From: Prionace glauca
Lineage: Eukaryota > Chordata > Chondrichthyes > Carcharhiniformes > Carcharhinidae
Assembly (NCBI GenBank): GCA_037974335.1
Contig: CM075760.1
Coordinates: 58,061,812 to 58,125,811 of the forward strand
DNA length: 64,000 nt
Direction of reading: 5' to 3'
Shown: positions 12,288 through 22,322 of the stretch, one piece after another
Position numbering within the stretch: the stretch's first letter is position 1
Layout: each line of letters opens with the position of its first letter
Notes under the pieces: generated by a model
What the model saw: only the letters and a program-made list of their open reading frames with translations
Told to the model about the DNA's origin: nothing
Database searches by the model: none
Translations under genes and position numbers: made by a program

Positions 12288-13295
12288 AAGAGAACACAGT
12301 AGGAGTGTTCCAAAGTATGTGTTGTCCTATTCTTTAATCTGCATGTGAGTGGGAGTAAGTGTTAAAGCCTGATTGCTTCTGTCAACAAATGTGTGTATTA
12401 ATGTATGTGTGTTTGGGAGTGACTGCGTGTTTGTGTTCCTGCTACTCTAGGAGAGCTTGTAGTGGCACAGGGGATAGCATTGTTGCTTCACAGCACCACA
12501 GGTTCTTGTTCAATTCCAGACTTGGCCACTATCTGTGCAGAGTCTGCACGTTCTCTGTGTGTCTCTGTGGGTTTCATCCTGGTGTTTCCATTTCCTCCCA
12601 CACTCTGAAAGTTGTGCTGGTTAGGTGCATTGGCCATGCTATATCTCCATCAGTGTACAGCTGGAATGTCTTGGGGATTTTCAAAGTTATTTCATTGCAA
12701 CGTTAATGTTCTCATATTTGTGAAACTAATGATTAAACGTTACAAAACATGTTCTCTCTCCGGTGAGTACTTGCAGTGCACACATGGTCATTAAAATGGA
12801 TTCTGCAGCCTGCTGACTGGGTGGGCGATTAGCAGTGAAATGGTGTTATGTAGAGAGGGTAAAAAGGATTCTGTCTCATTCTTTTACTTACAAAGGAATA
12901 GTGTTTGAGTTCACATGCCTATGGAATGTCACAGCACACAGAAGACATCCCAGCCCATAGGCCCTAAGACAATTGTCAGTGGCTGAAATAATTAATAACT
13001 GGATACAGTGATTCAACGGAGACCACAAGAGCAGCAAACCCAGTGCAGTAAATGAGAAGAAAATCAAAATATTTAAACACCCTTTCGAGAATTAGGAAGT
13101 GGACACAGGGGATGGGACATAACAGCCTCACTCTTCCTGAAGCTACAAAATCCTACCCGTGTTCAACAGACCTTCCCATGCTCAGCCCGTTGCCTGCTCT
13201 GATTCCCATGGTAGACGGGCTGGTTCAATTCCAGCCAGGGACTTACCTGGAACACCAACAATCGCCAAGAGGGGATAGTAAAAGTATTGAATCAT
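9452..13295 (-). CDS. GPR139-like class A G-protein-coupled receptor, gene A (two exons)
   Basis: Exon 2 is 9452-10362 and exon 1 ends at 13247 on a gtaagt donor. The acceptor before 10362 reads cctgacag, and the joined frame runs ..AIVGVP-VNIITIV. The protein is a seven-helix receptor: CGLSKC before helix 2, DRFVAICC at the end of helix 3 (the DRY position), a basic third loop (SRARRRLR), and NTAIYAV in helix 7 (the NPxxY position). Length and motifs match the GPR139/GPR142 branch, which couples amino-acid or peptide signals to Gq in vertebrates; the ligand here is unknown. The start is uncertain. Met at 13295 gives a normal short N-terminus, but the frame stays open upstream to a Met at 13697. 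No disabling change was seen. Confidence 0.85.
10500..10675 (-). mobile_element. tRNA-derived SINE remnant, minus
   Basis: On the minus strand it has the agcagtgcggt..cacagtggttagc-like head (cagtgctaaccactgtgcc on plus), the B-box region and the cacactctaaaag end of the body. The tail is lost. It lies in the intron of receptor gene A. Confidence 0.7.
11320..11680 (+). mobile_element. L2/Rex1-like LINE remnant, RT fragment
   Basis: Broken translations read like an RT of the L2/Rex1 group: a MKCIKKLVMACISS stretch, DPLQFTYIHNRS, then FIDYRSACNTIIL and KSVAWGLVPVSAI-type residues across frames. It resembles the better-preserved minus-strand copy at 44830-46140. It is old and broken in several frames. 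Confidence 0.6.
12221..12289 (+). repeat. (TG)n microsatellite
   Basis: About 34 dinucleotide units with one tctg interruption, inside the intron of receptor gene A. Likely polymorphic in length. Confidence 0.95.
12450..12720 (+). mobile_element. tRNA-derived SINE, degraded
   Basis: Head with gtagtggcacaggggatagc, then the gttcttgttcaattcc B-box-like block. The body has gtctgcacgttctctgtgtg and tttcctcccacactctgaa, and the end is gttatttcattgcaacgtt. It is more diverged than the copy at 6901-7252 and lacks the ttctatgg tail. Confidence 0.75.
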
Positions 13296-13374
13296 CTTCA
13301 GCAGATATCCAATTCGATCAGCTGATGTTATCCACCAATGATCTGAAGTAAACCAAACAATCCAATAGGATAAA

Positions 13375-13530
13375 CTCCTGTCCGTGGTCGCAACATTCCA
13401 ATCCATTATTCCCAGATTCTGATCCATTGTTGGAACATTCCAATCCATTGTTCCCAAATTCTGAATCATTGTTGAAACATTCCGATCCATTGCTTCCAGA
13501 TTCTGATCCACTAATGGATCATTCCAATCC
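13375..13530 (-). repeat. 42-bp tandem repeat, in frame with receptor gene A
   Basis: Three to four copies of a 42-base unit (aacattccaatccattgttc as plus-strand core). Because 42 is a multiple of three, the minus-strand frame upstream of receptor gene A reads a 14-residue repeat with consensus near MDWNVPTMDQNLGI. It lies in the 5' UTR or encodes an N-terminal extension of the receptor. Confidence 0.8.
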
Positions 13531-13829
13531 ATTACTCTAAGTTTCTGATCTCGCCTCTCCCTCCCTCTCTCTCCACAGCCGCTGATCTCTGTTAGCGTCG
13601 GAGTTGTCGCTCCTGCTGACTCAATGGGACAACACATTGAATGGAATCCCTTATTAATGGAAGAGCGAAATCCCTCAGGCACACTAATCAGATCCATGGA
13701 GACTCACATCAATTACAGTCACGAAACAAACAGTTTCACTTAACCCCCTTCAATCCAACAGTTTTTATACCCAAAGTAGAACATTTATAACCTACATGAG
13801 GTGTTGAGGGTCAGGGAATTAGAAATAAT

Positions 13830-14665
13830 GAAGGAACAGGCAGCAAATCTTTCGATATTAATTCTATATAACAGAAGTCCCTCTGTTAGGGTTCATTTCG
13901 AGAGGACTGGAATACAAAGAAGGGGAGTACTGCCGAGGTTTTATAAGTCAGGCCAATTCGGAATATTGACAGCAATTTTGGGCCCCATATCTAGGGAAGG
14001 ATCTGCTGGCCTTGGAGAGGGTCCAGAGGAGTTTCACAAAAATGATCCGGGGAATAAAATACTTGATACATGAGTAGAATCTGAGGACTCTGGGTCTGTA
14101 GTTAATAGAGTCTGGAAGGATGAGGAATGAGATCTCATGCAATCTTACAGTATAATGAAAGGCCTGGATAGAGTGCACTTGTGAAAGATGTTTCCATTCG
14201 TAGGAGAGACAGGAAGGCAAAACCTCAGAGGAAAGAGTCCGTCCTTTAGAACTGTGATGTGGAAATGCCAGCGTTGGACTGGCATAGGCACAGTGAGAAG
14301 TCTCACAACGCCAGTAGGCCACTGACCTGATGAAGGAGCAGCATTCCGAAAGCTCGTAATTCCAAGTGAGCTTGTGGGACTTTAACCAGCTGTTGTGAAG
14401 ACTTCTTACTTTAAAATTGTGATGAGGAGGAATTTCTTCAGTCAGAGGCTTGTAAATCTGTGTAATTCATTGCCACACAAGACTGTAGAGGCCAGGTCTC
14501 CGAGTGTATTTAAGAAAGAGATAGATAAGTTCGTGACTCGTAAAGGGATCAAAGGTTACGGGGCAAAAGAAACGGTAGAATGGGTTTGAGGAACTTCTCA
14601 GCCATCATTGAATGGTAGAGCCGGCTCGATGAGCCTAATGGCCTAATTCTATTCCTATGTTTTAT
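13830..14665 (+). mobile_element. Old CR1-like LINE 3' region with a small insertion
   Basis: Diverged ORF2 C-terminal sequence (cttggagagggtccagagga before 14036; the MRRNFFSQRLVNLCNSLP frame at 14415) and a 3' UTR with gagccggctcgatgagccta. It is interrupted at about 14254-14405 by a piece that includes gatgtggaaatgccagcgtt and attccgaaagctcg, which matches the ends of the Penelope-like fragments near 33.2 and 36.2 kb. Confidence 0.7.
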
Positions 14666-14669
14666 TGGT

Positions 14670-15060
14670 GTATGGTTATGATGGCTGTGGGTTAAAGATG
14701 TGGTTAGCGTTAATCGGGATTGATATAGGCTGCTACATCCAGGCTCTACGCACTCTTATTTACAGTTTATGTACAGAACAATTTTAGTAAAGAACTTTAC
14801 ACAGATCAATATCTCAGCATTACAGTCTTAGCGAGAGTCATCTGATAGAACTATCACCCAGTGTCACGTACAGTTCATTCTGGGCAAGAGATTTCACATT
14901 GAACTATTTCTCAGTGTCACGCACAGGAGAACCATATCAAGAGGCTTCACATCAAACTTTCACGTCAATTTCTATTCTGAAGTTGTAAGGAGACAAGAGT
15001 GAGTTGAGGAGAGTGTGGGAGAAGGACACTGGGACACTTAAATAGAGTCAGTAGCACCTC
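14670..15060. other. No gene seen
   Basis: Between the old LINE and the minisatellite. No immunoglobulin-type exon (CH3) could be recognised in any frame, although a complete IgM cluster would be expected to carry CH1-CH3 within a few kilobases upstream of Cmu4. Confidence 0.5.
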
Positions 15061-15530
15061 GAGGAGACTGTGAGAGGGGGACACTAGGACAGATAGTCAG
15101 CACAATGAGGTGACTCTGAGGGGGACACTGGGACAGTGGGACAGGAAAGCAGTACCTTGAGAAAAGAGTGAGAGTGGGACACTGACACTCTGGGACAGGA
15201 AAGCAGCACCTTGAAGACAGTGTGAGACGGAGACACTGGCACACTGGGACCGGAAAGCAGCACCTTGAAGAGAGGGGGATAGTGGGACAACGGGAGAGAG
15301 AAGCAACACCTTGAGGAGAGTGTGAGAGGGGAGGTCACTGGGACACCAGGGCAGAGAGTCAGCATCTTGAGGAGATTATCAGGGGAGGGCACTGGGACAC
15401 TGGAATCGAGAGTCAACACCTTGAGGAGACTGTGAGAAGGGCTCACTGTGACACTGGCATGAACAGTCAGCACCTTGAGGAAAGTGTGAGAGGGGGTCAC
15501 TGGGGCAGACAGTCAGCACATTGACCAGAA
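15060..15530 (+). repeat. G-rich minisatellite, about 53-bp unit, before Cmu4
   Basis: Eight or so degenerate units built on cagcaccttgaggagagtgt followed by gggacactgggacac words. The spacing between successive caccttga cores is about 46-56 bases. The G-rich strand is the sense strand of the IgM exons. It ends roughly 230 bases before the Cmu4 acceptor. Confidence 0.85.
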
Positions 15531-15763
15531 AAGTAGATCAGTTGGGCCGAATGGCATGATTCAGTGCTGTAGACTTTCTGAAACTCTCCAGTCCGCCCCC
15601 CTGAGTTATTTGAGAAAACAAATTGTGTTCACCTCTCCTCCAATCTGGGAATCAAAAATGGGAACATTTAAAATCAAAAGTGAAACACATTTTCCTGATA
15701 TCTAACCAGCGGTTTGTCTCCAGAATTCTCCAGTTTATTGACTTTATTGTACATTTTCTGCAG

Positions 15764-17858
15764 ATCCAAATCCGCGGGAAACGTTGGTCTCTGTCCTCCT
15801 GCCCTCAGCAGAAGAAGTCTCATAAGAACATAAGAAATAGGAGCAGGAGTAGGCCATCTAGCCCTTCGAGCCTGCCCCGCCATTCAATAAGATCATGGCT
15901 GATCTGTCGCTGCTCAGTTCCACTTTCCCGCTTTCTCCCCATAACCCTTAATCCCTTCTCTTATCAAAAACCCATCAACCCGCTTCTTAAAAATATTTAG
16001 CGAGGCAGCATCCACCACTTCAACGGGCAGAGAATTCCAGAGATTCACCACCCTTTGAGTGAAGAAGTTGCTCCTCAACTCCGTTCTAAACCGACTCCCC
16101 TTTATCTTGAGGCTGTGCCCCCGAATCCTACTGTCTTTTTTGAGCGGGAAGAGTCTCTCCACCTCTATCCTATCCATCCCATTCATCATCTTATACGTCT
16201 CAATGAGATCTCCCCTCATTCTTCTGAACTCTAACGAGTACAAGCCCAGTTTATTCAGCCTCTCCTCATAGCTCAACCCCCTCAACTCCGGTATCAGCCG
16301 AGTAAACCTCCTCTGCACTCCCTCCAAGGCCAAAATATCTTTGCGCAGGTGCGGCGCCCAAAACTGCACACAGTACTCCAGCTGCGGCCTCACCAGTGCC
16401 CTATACAGCTGCAGCAAGACCTCCCTACTTTTATATTCAATCCCCCTCGCTATGAAGGCCAGCATCCCATTCGCCTTCCTGACCACCTGCTGCACCTGCA
16501 AGCTGGGTTTTTGCGACTCATGCACAAGGACCCCGAGGTCCCTCTGCACCGTCGCCTGCTGCAGTTTTTCGCCCCGTAAGTAATAGTCCTTCCTACCATT
16601 CTTCCTACCAAAGTGGACCACCTCACACTTGCCAACATTAAATTCCATTTGCCACTTCCTGGCCCATTCACCCAGCCTATCTAGATCCTTCTGCAGACTC
16701 TCCACACCCTCCGCACAGTTTGCCGTTCCCCCAATCTTGGTGTCATCAGCAACTTTCGACACCCTACACTCGGTTCCCTCCTCCAGATTATCTATATAAA
16801 TGGTAAAAAGCTGAGGCCCCAGCACCGACCCCTGGGGCACCCCACTCGTCACCATCCGCCAATCCGAATAGCACACGTTGACCCCCACTCTCTGCCTCTT
16901 ATTTGACAACCAATCCTCTATCCACGCTAACACCCTACCCCCAACTCCATGTCCCCTGACCTTCTGCAATAACCTCTTGTGAGGTACTTTGGTCAAACGC
17001 TTTCTGAAAATCTGGAAAGACCACATCCACCGGCTCTCCTCTATCCACTGCCCCAGACACATCCTCAGAGAACTCCAGTAAATTTGTCAGACACGACTTC
17101 CCTTTAATGAAACCGTGCTGGGTCTGCTCTATCAAGCAATTCCCTTCAAGATGCCTCGCAATTTCCACCTTAATGACAGATTCTAACATTTTACCTATCA
17201 CAGACGTTAAACTAACTGGCCTATAATTCCCCGCCTTTTGCCTGGCACCCTTCTTAAACAACGGCGTAACATTAGCCGTTTTCCAATCATCTGGCACTTC
17301 CCCGGATTCCAGCGACGTCTGGAAAATAACCACCAAGGCATCCACTATCACCTCCGCCATTTCTTTCAGACCCCTCGGATGCATTTCATCCGGTCCTGGG
17401 GACTTGTCCACAATCAGCCCCTCCAGTCTGTCGAGCACCGCCTCTCTAGTAACAGTAATGTCATTAAGACCCTCCAGTCCTACCATCTTTTCATCGCTAA
17501 CACCCGGCAAGTTATTCACGTCTCCGCTCAGAGATTCGTCTCCCTCAGCTGCTTAGTGAGAGGTTTCTCCCCCCGAGAGATCTTCGTCAAGTGGACCGTC
17601 AACGACAAGCCGGTGAATCCCGGGAACTACAGGAACACCGAGGTGGCGGCGGAGAACGGCAATAGCTCCTTCTTCACATACAGCCTGTTATCCATTGCAG
17701 CAGAGGACTGGTCCAGCGGCGCTTCTTACTCCTGTGTGGTGGGACATGAAGCCATCCCCTTGAAGATCATCAACAGAACAGTTGACAAATCCAGCGCTAA
17801 ACCCAGTTTTGTGAACATTTCCCTTGCACTGATGGACACGGTTAATTCATGTCAATGA
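15764..17858 (+). pseudogene. IgM heavy-chain Cmu4 exon and secretory tail, split by a LINE
   Basis: The acceptor tttctgcag is followed by DPNPRETLVSVLLPSAEEVS (15764-15821). After the CR1 insertion the frame resumes at 17525 with [18 protein letters not shown] and the YSCVVGHEA loop, then VDKSS and a secretory tail ending VNSCQ stop at 17858. The two cysteines (SLSC, YSC), the tryptophan and the tail cysteine mark a C1-set Ig domain with a mu tail. The 5-base word gtctc lies at both insertion edges and rebuilds GTCTCC exactly. No CH1-CH3, V, D or J is visible upstream, and the gene-A receptor lies only about 2 kb away on the other strand. The mammal-type GGTAAA membrane donor inside the exon reads GCTAAA. 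An antisense 1.7-kb insertion in the exon makes a functional chain unlikely. Confidence 0.88.
15822..17519 (-). mobile_element. CR1-like LINE, class A, inserted in Cmu4
   Basis: Minus-strand RT in two overlapping frames. 16935-17519 has [15 protein letters not shown] and [14 protein letters not shown]. 15914-17062 has GVPQGSVLGP, ADDTKIGG, LVRPQLEYCVQFW and FFTQRVVNLWNSLP. A class A 3' UTR follows, with its tail at the low-coordinate end (cataagaacataag). One frame change lies near FQKAFD. It is 5'-truncated within the linker before RT. gtctc flanks both ends (15817-15821 and 17520-17524) as the target-site duplication. Confidence 0.9.
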
Positions 17859-17885
17859 GAATCACTCGGTTACATTAAAACCTTC

Positions 17886-17891
17886 AATAAA
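17886..17891 (+). promoter_or_regulatory. Polyadenylation signal of secreted mu form
   Basis: AATAAA lies 28 bases after the stop codon of the secretory tail, with a second AATAAA eight bases further on. This is where the secreted-form polyadenylation site of IgM is expected, between Cmu4 and the membrane exons. Confidence 0.6.
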
Positions 17892-18802
17892 AATAATAAA
17901 ACAATTTTCCTCAAACGATAAATGAAATTCCCAATTGCTTAGTAAATTGTTTTTCAGTTTTACTTCTATGATATATCTTTAGCTTGAGTCTGATATTTTC
18001 AGGTCTCGGATCCAAGTCTTGTTGAACGAGTGCACCCAGCTCAGATACACCCAGATCCAGTAGAGTATATTCATTACAGGATTCTGTAAAATATCTTCAC
18101 CGAACTTCCTCCTGCTGAGGAGAAATATGACTATTTCAACATTTCTGACAAACACAACATTTAGATCTCCGTGTTCCTGCTTCCCTCATTGTCCATGCCT
18201 TTATCCATTGATGTCAGCTTTAAGCTGCTGCACCAAACCCACTGGGAACTGAAGTGAGGGTCACACAGAAACATGGAGTAACAATCCCCCTGTCAGAGAG
18301 AGGGAGAATGAAATTGTTTACATTCCGGATTCCTACTCGCCCAATAAAGAGAGGGGAGGAGCAATAGCTAACCCATGTACCACCACTTCCTCAATGAAAA
18401 GAGGAGGAATGTCATTATTTATCCACTGTACCTCCACCTCCTCAGCGGTTAGAACCATTAGGGACATTGCTTCACCGGGTAGAGAGAGTTCATTCTCCTT
18501 CCTCTCCCCAAGTAGCGTGTTTGGAAGGGAACGGCTTTCTACAATAAGGACTCAGTTGTCAAAAGTACAAATTAGCTTCCGGTTTGCTTGCTGGAGATTT
18601 GGAAATATCATTATCTTAATCAGTGTAATATATATACTTATGCAACACAATTTTAAAATGTTTCAAAACTCTTGATCATGTGCTGGCATTGATTTCCCGT
18701 AATACAAATTTATACAAATGTTTGAATCCTCTCCGGTTTTTCTGTTCTGTACCTGAGGTTTCTGAGATGCAGCAATAAATGATTTCATTCGTTTCCCTGA
18801 TA

Positions 18803-19436
18803 TAAGAACATAAAAACATAATAAATAGGAGCAGGAGTAGGCCACCTAGCCCGTCGAGCCTGCCCCGCCATTCAATAAGATCATGGCTGATCTGAAGTGG
18901 ATCAGTTCCACTTTCCCGATTTCTCCCCATAACCCTTCTTTCCTTTGTCTATCAGAAATTTGTCTACCCCTGTCTTAAACATATTCAACGAGGTAGCCTC
19001 CATCATTTCAATGGGCAGAGAATTCCAGAGATTCACCACCGATTGAGTGAAGAAGTTCCTCCTCAGCTCTGTTCTAAACTGCAACCCCCCCCCCCCCCCT
19101 TATTTTGAGGCTGTGCCTCTAGTTATGGTTTCCTTTCTGAGCGGAAAGAATCTCTCTACCCTATCTAGCCCCTTCATTATCTTGTAAGTCTCCCCTCAGC
19201 CTTCTAAACTCCAACGAGTCTATTTCATCTCTCCTCATAAGCCAAACCCCTCATCTCTGGTATCAGCCTGGTGAACCTTCTCTGTACTCCCTCCAAGGCC
19301 AATATATCCTTTCTCAAATAAGGGGACCAAAACTGCATACAGTACTCCAGTTGCGGCCTCACCAGTGCAAGATCTCCCTTTTATATTCTATCCCCCTCGC
19401 GATAAAGGCCACCATTCCTTCTTGATCTTCTCACCG
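18803..19436 (-). mobile_element. CR1-like LINE, class A, in the Ig intron
   Basis: Minus-strand 3' end of a class A LINE. The tail aagaacataaaaacataata is at 18805, then the 3' UTR, the FFTQSVVNLWNSLPIE frame, a C homopolymer near 19085 and diverged RT C-terminal sequence up to 19430. The matching place in the other arm of the inverted repeat (near 63385) has no insertion. Confidence 0.82.
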
Positions 19437-19589
19437 GTCACATAAAATAAATTTGTACAGCAAACTCTGAAAATATGTTCCATTATTCGTATCGTGTGGA
19501 TTATATTCAATTAATTATTGCCAGTGAAATTTAGAGCAACAGTTAAAAAATACACAAACTGACAATACTGCACAAAATTATCACAATTA

Positions 19590-20940
19590 TAAATACACAT
19601 ATAAGTGTTCACATAGACACACACACACACACACACACACATCGACACAAATGCACAAATACACGCACAAGTACACATACTCATATATATGTTCACAAGT
19701 ACATAAAGATACATGTCAATACACACACGCAAACTCATGCACATACTCCACACACCTACATATACAGAAATATGGACGCGCATTCAAATACAGACACAGA
19801 ATCACATAAGTACAAAACACACACAAAAAAGCACAGATAGATGCATACATACAAGTACATATTCACGGACCATAAGTGCAGACAATGTATGCAGAAACGA
19901 ACACAAACAAGCAAGCTCACACAAATACACTCATGGACAACACATATACGAACAAAAATACACGCATACACAAATGAACACAGGCAAATACAACCATACA
20001 CAGGCGCGCACACACATTATCTCTCTCTCTCTATCTCATGCACACACACATAAACACACACACATACACGGACACTCGTGCATACACCCACACACACACA
20101 CGCACACATAGACACGCAGGCACAAAAGCAAAAACATACACACAAATGATCAAATATGTACATACACACACATATACGCATACAAACACACAAGTTTCCA
20201 CGCAACTTTGCGTATGTAACTAGGAACATAGACCTAAAGACAAACACATACATGCATACACACAATAAAGACAGATACACACGCATGCAGATCCATACAC
20301 ATAGACAAACACAGAAATACATTTTATCACACATTCACGCTGGTGGGAATATAGATATAGACACACACAATGTTATACGCAATAACACTGATACAGGGAA
20401 ATACACATAGAAACATTAACAGACTGCATAGAGATGAACAGACAGCCAAACATTTTCACGTGAACAAATGTACGCAACATTCACATGTTCATAAAGAACA
20501 GAATACCATAGTACACATTATTACACATGGAAACACAAGCATACATTATCACACCGTTATAAATAACTATCAATAAAGATATACATACATTAACATGTTA
20601 ACAGATAAGCACACAAACAGACACACACGAAAAGGGAAGGAAACATTGTTCGAGTGACAGAAATTAGCACATTGAAATAGGCAGGAACACGTCCACACGT
20701 TAAGAGTAGCATTAATAAATGTACATAGACTTCACACAATAATATTCATATATCCATAAAGTCAAAAGAATAAAATATATATACAGACGCAGACACACAA
20801 CTACACAAATTAACAAACACGGGTAAATGAACACATACATTAACCCGGATACACTCATATTAACTCAGAACCAAAGATTAATGCAGACCACGAGATGCTC
20901 ATGCACACACACACAAACGCAAATTCGTAAATACAAGCGA
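19590..20940 (+). repeat. CA-rich cryptic simple sequence block
   Basis: About 1.3 kb of acacac, acatac and cacaaa words with short pure (CA)n runs at 19610-19640 and 20040-20110. The His/Thr-rich and Cys/Val-rich frames here come from composition. It is mirrored as TG-rich sequence at 61440-63225. Confidence 0.85.
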
Positions 20941-21480
20941 CAGGTAAATGATGAAAGTAAAACTTAAACATGAATTTTAATGGACATATCCACCGACAAC
21001 TATCCCAATGTACATTGCACCGACAAACACTTTGAGAAAATGAAAGAAGTCAATGATCCACTAACTATTTCCACCATAAAAGATCCACCATAAACTACAT
21101 CCCAGCTGTTAAACAACAACATTCACAGTTTATAGATCAGTCACCATCTGTGAAAAATTGATCAGTGAATGTTCCTCGATATCAGTCATAATATTCTTCA
21201 ACCAGGGATAGTGGAAAATAGTTCGGAAATGAACTGATACTCAAGAAAACATCTTCAGTGCTTTCTGACATAGACTGTCCAAGGAATGTCAATAAAGATC
21301 AAGTGTGAAAATAATTACAGAAATCGGTTACTGAGTGTCCTGAAATTAACCGTAGATATACATTGAAAATTATACAAGAGAATGAAGTAACAGCTTATGA
21401 AGGAGAACGAGGAAAAGAAAAATAACAATAAGATTCCCTGGATCAATAAAGTAATCTAATTTCATTTCTTGGTCCCGTAG

Positions 21481-21608
21481 ACCCCACCGATCGTATCTGG
21501 ATTGACGAGAATGAGGATGATAACAGCAACATCTGGACAACCGCTTCCACATTCATCGTCCTGTTCTTCCTGAGCATTTTCTACAGCACTGCCGTCACTC
21601 TGGTGAAG
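21481..21608 (+). CDS. IgM membrane exon TM1
   Basis: 128-base exon after a ggtcccgtag acceptor, read in phase 1. It encodes an acidic spacer (IDENEDDNSNIW) and a mu-type membrane helix ([17 protein letters not shown]), then TAVTLVK. The polar TTAS and YSTAVTL residues are the signature of the mu transmembrane segment, which pairs with the receptor signalling chains. The donor is aag|gtgaaa. No disabling change is seen in this exon, but the Cmu4 exon upstream is broken. Confidence 0.9.
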
Positions 21609-21747
21609 GTGAAATGATTGAATCCACTCACATTTCAAACTGGCAGAATGCATTTGAAAAATCTCTCAATGTTTCACTGATTAAAACTGCAACATTAATG
21701 TCCCGCATCATAAACATCTGCTTCATTATTGTATCTTTCGGTTACAG

Positions 21748-21756
21748 ATCAAATGA
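21748..21756 (+). CDS. IgM membrane exon TM2 (coding part)
   Basis: After a ggttacag acceptor the exon reads ATC AAA TGA, so the cytoplasmic tail ends VK-IK stop. That is the very short tail expected of membrane mu. The 3' UTR continues to roughly 22320. The intron from 21609 to 21747 is only 139 bases. Confidence 0.75.
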   Translation: MK

Positions 21757-22322
21757 TGAGTTGAATTTTGGACGCTGCAGACTTCCCACAACTCATTATC
21801 AAGATCTCTGTACGACACAAGTACAATATCTGCCCTTGGTGACTCTATCAGTAAAGTTCTCTCAGTTTATCATCCTGAATCTAAAACTGAAGCAATCACA
21901 GACGTTACTTCAGTTTTCAGTGTGAAAAGTACGATTTTTTTTGTTATAATGTAATTGTGGTTAATAGTTTCCCCGTAGTTTAAATGTCACGTATGAATAA
22001 GAAACTTTCCTCATTCCTTATTCACGTTTGTTAATTCCTCTTTCTATTAAGGTCCTGTTTTCTCTTTCTGGTGTATGTAACAGGTGTACAAATATTGACG
22101 GATTCCCTGCATATGTGTTCTGTTCTCAATGTGAAGCTCAATCGCTATGTTCATTTTTCTAACTTTAAAACATAATTTCGCCGTAAAATATTCTCTGTTT
22201 TTTAAATAAATATTGAATAAAAAATTAACCATCCCTGGCTTTGCTTAATTTCGTTCTCCTAAACCTATCAACTCCGCTCCATTTCCCTATGACAACGGTT
22301 TTCCCCTTTTCCCAAACAGGCA

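Larger units (their letters stand above)
10363..13246 (-). other. Intron of GPR139-like gene A
   Basis: About 2.9 kb between a gtaagt donor at 13246 and the acceptor just above 10362. It contains an AC-rich run near 10460, two SINE remnants, a LINE remnant and a TG microsatellite. The stretches 10700-11270, 11700-12200 and 12725-13050 show nothing recognisable. Confidence 0.75.
17892..21480 (+). other. IgM intron between Cmu4 and TM1
   Basis: About 3.6 kb carrying the class A LINE (18803-19436) and the CA-rich block (about 19590-20940). The rest has no gene that I can see. From about 18200 on it matches the minus strand of 61-64 kb, so it belongs to the left arm of the large inverted repeat. 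Confidence 0.75.
18203..22322 (+). repeat. Left arm of large inverted repeat (IgM 3' region)
   Basis: Read on the plus strand, this matches the reverse complement of 59988-64000 in order: ccattgatgtcagcttt near 18205, the CA-rich block, TM1, TM2, then the Ig 3' UTR up to a cccaaacaggc motif near 22320. Arms differ by substitutions, a LINE insertion here and a tandem duplication in the other arm. Homology probably continues left of 18203, but its partner is outside the window. Confidence 0.85.

Noticed and set aside
17238-17858. 206-codon frame crossing from LINE antisense into Cmu4 as a fusion protein
   Set aside because: The first 90 or so residues are antisense of the LINE RT. The open frame across the junction is chance, and the Ig part alone is meaningful.
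19511-20576. Multiple long frames on both strands in the CA-rich block
   Set aside because: Composition effect of CA/TG-rich sequence. The frames are not preserved in the mirrored arm.
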